Shown here piece after piece: positions 13,393 to 15,450 of a stretch of 15,450 nucleotides of DNA. A program made the translations under genes and the position numbers. This DNA is from Aquifex sp. (GTDB lineage Bacteria > Aquificota > Aquificia > Aquificales > Aquificaceae): contig QNXQ01000031.1 in the NCBI GenBank assembly GCA_003978875.1, positions 1 through 15,450 of the forward strand. Direction: 5' to 3'. How positions within the stretch are numbered: the stretch's first letter is position 1; each line of letters begins with the position of its first letter. Below the pieces are notes generated by a model that was given only the letters and a program-made list of their open reading frames with translations, had not been told where the DNA came from and did no database searches.

Positions 13393-14895
13393 CTAAAACT
13401 TCTTTATTTCTATACCGTACTTCTTTATCCTGTAGTCCAATTGTCTGAGGGTATATCCCAGAAGTTTGGCTGCCCTTGACTTGACGTAGCCGGTTTTTTC
13501 CAGAGCCTCTATTATTCTTTCCTTTTCCGTTTCCTCTATGAATTTTTGAAGATCTCCCTTTTCCTTTATCTTTTTCTCCTTGAGATGTTCGGGTAAATCT
13601 CTGGGAGTTACCCTTCCTTCGTTTAAAATAACAATTCGCTCTATTATATTTGCAAGCTCCCTAACATTTCCGGGGTAATCGTATTCGAGAAAAATCTGCA
13701 TAGCTTCCTTTGTAAGGTATACCCTTTTTTGATATTTATCGTTAAACTCTTCAAGGAAGTGTTCTATGAGAAGGGGAATATCTTCTCTTCTTTCTCTGAG
13801 CGGTGGCACATGAATAGGTATTACGTTGAGTCTGTAATACAAATCTTCCCTGAACTTTCCTTCTTCAACGAGTTTTCTCAAATCTTTATTAGTCGCCGCA
13901 ATTATCCTTACATCTACTTTTATCGTTTTTTCACTGCCGAGTCTCTCCAGTTCTTTATCCTGAAGAACCCTGAGAAGTTTTGCTTGAAGGTTTAGAGGCA
14001 TATCTCCGATTTCATCTAGAAAGATAGTTCCTCCGTTTGCCAATTCAAACTTACCTTTCTTGGAGGTGTAAGCTCCCGTGAATGCACCCTTTTCATAACC
14101 AAAAAGCTCTGCTTCCAATAGCTCTCCGGGTATAGCTGCACAGTTTACCGTAACAAAAGGTTTATCCCTTCTCGGACTTTCATAATGAATGGTTTTCGCT
14201 ATAAGACTCTTCCCAGTACCGCTTTCACCGAGCAGGAGAACAGTACTATCAGTTTTCGATACCTTCTCTATCAGCTCGATTAACTGCCTTATCGCCTTGC
14301 TCCTGCCTATAATACCGTGTAGTGAATATTTTTCCTGTAGTTCCCTTGTTAAAAGTTTCTTCTCTTCCTCCCATTCTTCCCTTTCCCTTTCCAGCTTCTC
14401 GTGTAGTTTAAAGAATAAACCGAGGAGATTCCCTATAATGCTAAGGGTTTCGAGAAACTTTTCAACACTCTCTGTATTTTCAAACTCCCTGAAGGTAACC
14501 AAAACTCCTTCTATTTCCCCTCCTACCCTCACGGGCACAGCTACGAGATAATGATTTTCCGTCAATATTTCTCCTATACCTGTTTTATTAACAAACAGTT
14601 CACTGTTTTTTACAGCCGGTATAACTACGGGAGTTCCCCTTTTGAATACTCTTCCCGTAATTCCTTCCCCTTTTTTAAAAGCTACCGGTTTATTTAAAAC
14701 GGAACCGAAGAAACTTTTAATTTTCACCGATTTCCCGTCTTTTACGGCTATAAAGCTATGTTCTACTCCCATATACGAGTATAGAATTTTTAAAACTTCC
14801 GTCAGGCTTTTCTCAAATGTGTACTCGCCTGTAAGTATTTTTGTTATTTCATTTACTACGTAAAGTTCCTTTAGCTTTAAAGTTTTACTTTCCAT
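13393..14895 (-). CDS. NifA-type sigma54-dependent transcriptional activator (GAF-AAA+-Fis)
   Basis: This enhancer-binding protein should use ATP to remodel sigma54-RNA polymerase. Three domains are visible in 500 aa. A GAF-like sensor covers about 15-165, with GEGITGRVF (76-84) and the AVPVRVGGEIEGVL strand pair. A charged linker helix follows (166-190). The AAA+ domain (about 193-430) has Walker A GESGTGKS at 223-230, GAFTGA at 270-275 for sigma54 contact, Walker B TIFLDEIG at 290-297, arginine-finger candidates Arg349/Arg355, and sensor II YPGNVREL with Arg412. The Fis-type helix-turn-helix (455-495) contains AAKLLGYTLRQLDYRIKKYGI, which is the NifA-like version. The lack of a receiver domain and the GAF domain place it among NifA/NLH-type regulators; the ligand is unknown. 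No nif genes are present. There is no Shine-Dalgarno before the ATG, which begins 8 nt after the DUF454 gene. Confidence 0.95.
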   Translation of the reverse strand: MESKTLKLKELYVVNEITKILTGEYTFEKSLTEVLKILYSYMGVEHSFIAVKDGKSVKIKSFFGSVLNKPVAFKKGEGITGRVFKRGTPVVIPAVKNSELFVNKTGIGEILTENHYLVAVPVRVGGEIEGVLVTFREFENTESVEKFLETLSIIGNLLGLFFKLHEKLEREREEWEEEKKLLTRELQEKYSLHGIIGRSKAIRQLIELIEKVSKTDSTVLLLGESGTGKSLIAKTIHYESPRRDKPFVTVNCAAIPGELLEAELFGYEKGAFTGAYTSKKGKFELANGGTIFLDEIGDMPLNLQAKLLRVLQDKELERLGSEKTIKVDVRIIAATNKDLRKLVEEGKFREDLYYRLNVIPIHVPPLRERREDIPLLIEHFLEEFNDKYQKRVYLTKEAMQIFLEYDYPGNVRELANIIERIVILNEGRVTPRDLPEHLKEKKIKEKGDLQKFIEETEKERIIEALEKTGYVKSRAAKLLGYTLRQLDYRIKKYGIEIKKF

Positions 14896-14903
14896 CCAGA
14901 AAA

Positions 14904-15110
14904 TTAATTTAATTTATCCAGAACCCTACGGGGTACATATTTCCTTATAAACTTTATATTTACAATTCTCTTCACCAATTTGGGATAAGCTTTATAGAGG
15001 CAAAATAGAGCTGGGATAAAGAAAGGACTTGAAGGAACCAAGGGAAGTAGCAAACCTATGAATCCCAAAATCGAAAGCAGTAAGAAGCAGAAAACGTAAA
15101 TAAACTTCAT
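14904..15110 (-). CDS. DUF454 (YbaN-like) small membrane protein
   Basis: The 68-aa product has two membrane segments (about 2-24 and 29-42). The motif LGFIGLLLPLVPSSPFFIPALFC, read in two halves at residues 15-37, matches the DUF454/YbaN pattern (L-G-x-x-G-x-x-L-P-x-L-P-T/S-T/S-P-F). It continues into KAYPKLVKRIVNIKFIRKYVP, the equivalent of the family's S-P-x-L-x-x-W-L-x-x-H. It is shorter than the usual 110-130 aa because the C-terminal membrane part is absent. The ATG overlaps the stop of the upstream gene (ATGA), and the activator gene follows after 8 nt. Family function is unknown. Confidence 0.78.
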   Translation of the reverse strand: MKFIYVFCFLLLSILGFIGLLLPLVPSSPFFIPALFCLYKAYPKLVKRIVNIKFIRKYVPRRVLDKLN

Positions 15111-15298
15111 AGGTTCTGCCCGTTCTTTTTCCAGATAAGATAACTTATGCTCACAACTCCAAATAGGTATATCAAAAGTATATTAATGAATGTTAAAAAG
15201 TAGGCAAATACGGCGAGAGGTGGAAATAATTTAGTGAGAATAGCTTGAAGTAAGAAAATCCCTAAAGAAATCGTACCTATAGTCCATAAAAAAGCCAA
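15107..15298 (-). CDS. small membrane protein, first gene of the leftward run
   Basis: The 63-aa product has two hydrophobic helices (about 3-21 and 28-53) and a short polar end (WKKNGQNL). I do not recognise a family. The only in-frame start is a TTG at 15298 with no Shine-Dalgarno. The reading frame stays open a further nine codons upstream to a TAG, without another normal start, so the true 5' end is uncertain and may have been altered by the sequence to its right. It overlaps the DUF454 gene by 4 bp (ATGA), which supports its being real and co-translated. A possible -10 (TATAGT on the minus strand, 15325-15330) lies upstream with no convincing -35. Confidence 0.55.
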   Translation of the reverse strand: MAFLWTIGTISLGIFLLQAILTKLFPPLAVFAYFLTFINILLIYLFGVVSISYLIWKKNGQNL

Positions 15299-15302
15299 AA
15301 AC

Positions 15303-15332
15303 TTGAAAATTTGTTCTAAATGATACTATAAT
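15303..15332 (+). promoter_or_regulatory. strong sigma70-type promoter for the rightward edge gene
   Basis: TTGAAA (15303-15308, 5/6) and a perfect TATAAT (15327-15332) are separated by 18 bp. The expected start point is about 7-9 nt downstream, at or next to the GTG at 15341, so the transcript would be leaderless. This is the best-matching promoter in the window. Confidence 0.65.
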
Positions 15333-15340
15333 TTATTTCT

Positions 15341-15450
15341 GTGAAGGCTAAAGAGGTTTTGGAACTTCTAAGAATCTCAAGACCAACTTTAGCAAGGTTA
15401 GTCAAGAGAGGTGAGATAAAAGTTAAGAAATTACCTAATGGAAGATTGGA
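15341..15450 (+). CDS. N-terminus of a MerR/IS607-resolvase-like helix-turn-helix protein (runs off right edge)
   Basis: The visible 36 codons read (M)KAKEVLELLRISRPTLARL and then VKRGEIKVKKLPNGRL. This is a MerR-type helix-turn-helix: 'x-x-K-E-V-x-x-L-L-x-(I/V)-S-R-x-T-L-x-R-x-V-K-x-G-x-I-K-x-x-x-L-P-x-G-R'. The same layout heads the IS607-family serine recombinase (TnpA/OrfA), where this domain precedes the catalytic resolvase domain. A stand-alone excisionase-like or MerR-family regulator is the alternative; the part that would decide is outside the window. The start is GTG, with no Shine-Dalgarno and a TATAAT box ending 8 nt upstream, so translation probably begins on a leaderless mRNA. 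It diverges from the leftward run, 42 bp from its first start codon. Confidence 0.65.
   Translation, partial: MKAKEVLELLRISRPTLARLVKRGEIKVKKLPNGRL

Noticed and set aside
13803..13815. TGGCACATGAATA on the plus strand, resembling the -24 half of a sigma54 promoter
   Set aside because: It lies inside the activator gene on the antisense strand, and the -12 half (TTGC) is missing at the right spacing.
14189..14551. 120-codon open frame antisense to the sigma54 activator
   Set aside because: Its Ser/Phe-rich composition mirrors Glu/Lys codons of the real gene, as expected of a shadow frame.
1..15450. CRISPR arrays, tRNA or rRNA genes, prophage or toxin-antitoxin modules
   Set aside because: No regularly spaced repeats, no tRNA-like cloverleaf in the short spacers, and no matching protein motifs were seen; nearly all DNA is coding.

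Overview
The window looks like chromosomal DNA of a hyperthermophilic, autotrophic bacterium of the Aquificales, most probably Aquifex aeolicus or a close relative. The proteins are rich in Lys, Glu and Ile. A short-type aconitase, a malate dehydrogenase and a class I fumarase alpha subunit lie side by side, as expected for a reductive TCA cycle. An archaeal-type fructose-1,6-bisphosphate aldolase/phosphatase is present, and genes that usually sit in dedicated operons (trpC, infC, mviN) are scattered among unrelated neighbours. The species is inferred from gene content, not from a search.

Layout. At the left edge two ribosomal genes (rpsL, then the start of rpsG) run leftward as the head of a str-type operon. 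A 182-bp divergent intergenic region separates them from rpmA (L27), the only complete rightward gene. From about 1.1 to 15.3 kb follows one unbroken leftward run of 15 genes. In transcription order: a 63-aa membrane protein, a DUF454 membrane protein, a NifA-type sigma54 activator, an unknown basic coiled-coil protein, fbp (FBP aldolase/phosphatase), mviN/murJ, trpC, aconitase, mdh, fumarase alpha, a 35-aa membrane peptide, a DUF4149-like membrane protein, infC, an unknown 236-aa protein, and glnE. No gap in this run exceeds 53 bp, and many neighbours overlap or have the downstream ribosome-binding site inside the upstream coding end. glnE collides tail to tail with rpmA, sharing 4 bp. At the right edge a rightward gene begins with a good sigma70-type promoter and probably no leader; its start resembles the helix-turn-helix of IS607-family serine recombinases.

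Function. Aconitase, Mdh and FumA catalyse reductive TCA steps, and the FBP aldolase/phosphatase commits triose phosphates to gluconeogenesis, so carbon fixation and sugar synthesis genes are close together. GlnE (control of glutamine synthetase) and a NifA-type activator are nitrogen-related, but no nif or gln structural genes are visible. MurJ, TrpC and IF-3 appear to be carried along in the same run. No clearly new multi-gene system is evident. The most unusual items are the small membrane peptide at 5605-5712, the hairpin across a start codon at 4624-4645, the triple TTTTAAAA element before aconitase, the leaderless recombinase-like gene at the right edge, and three conserved-looking proteins without known function.
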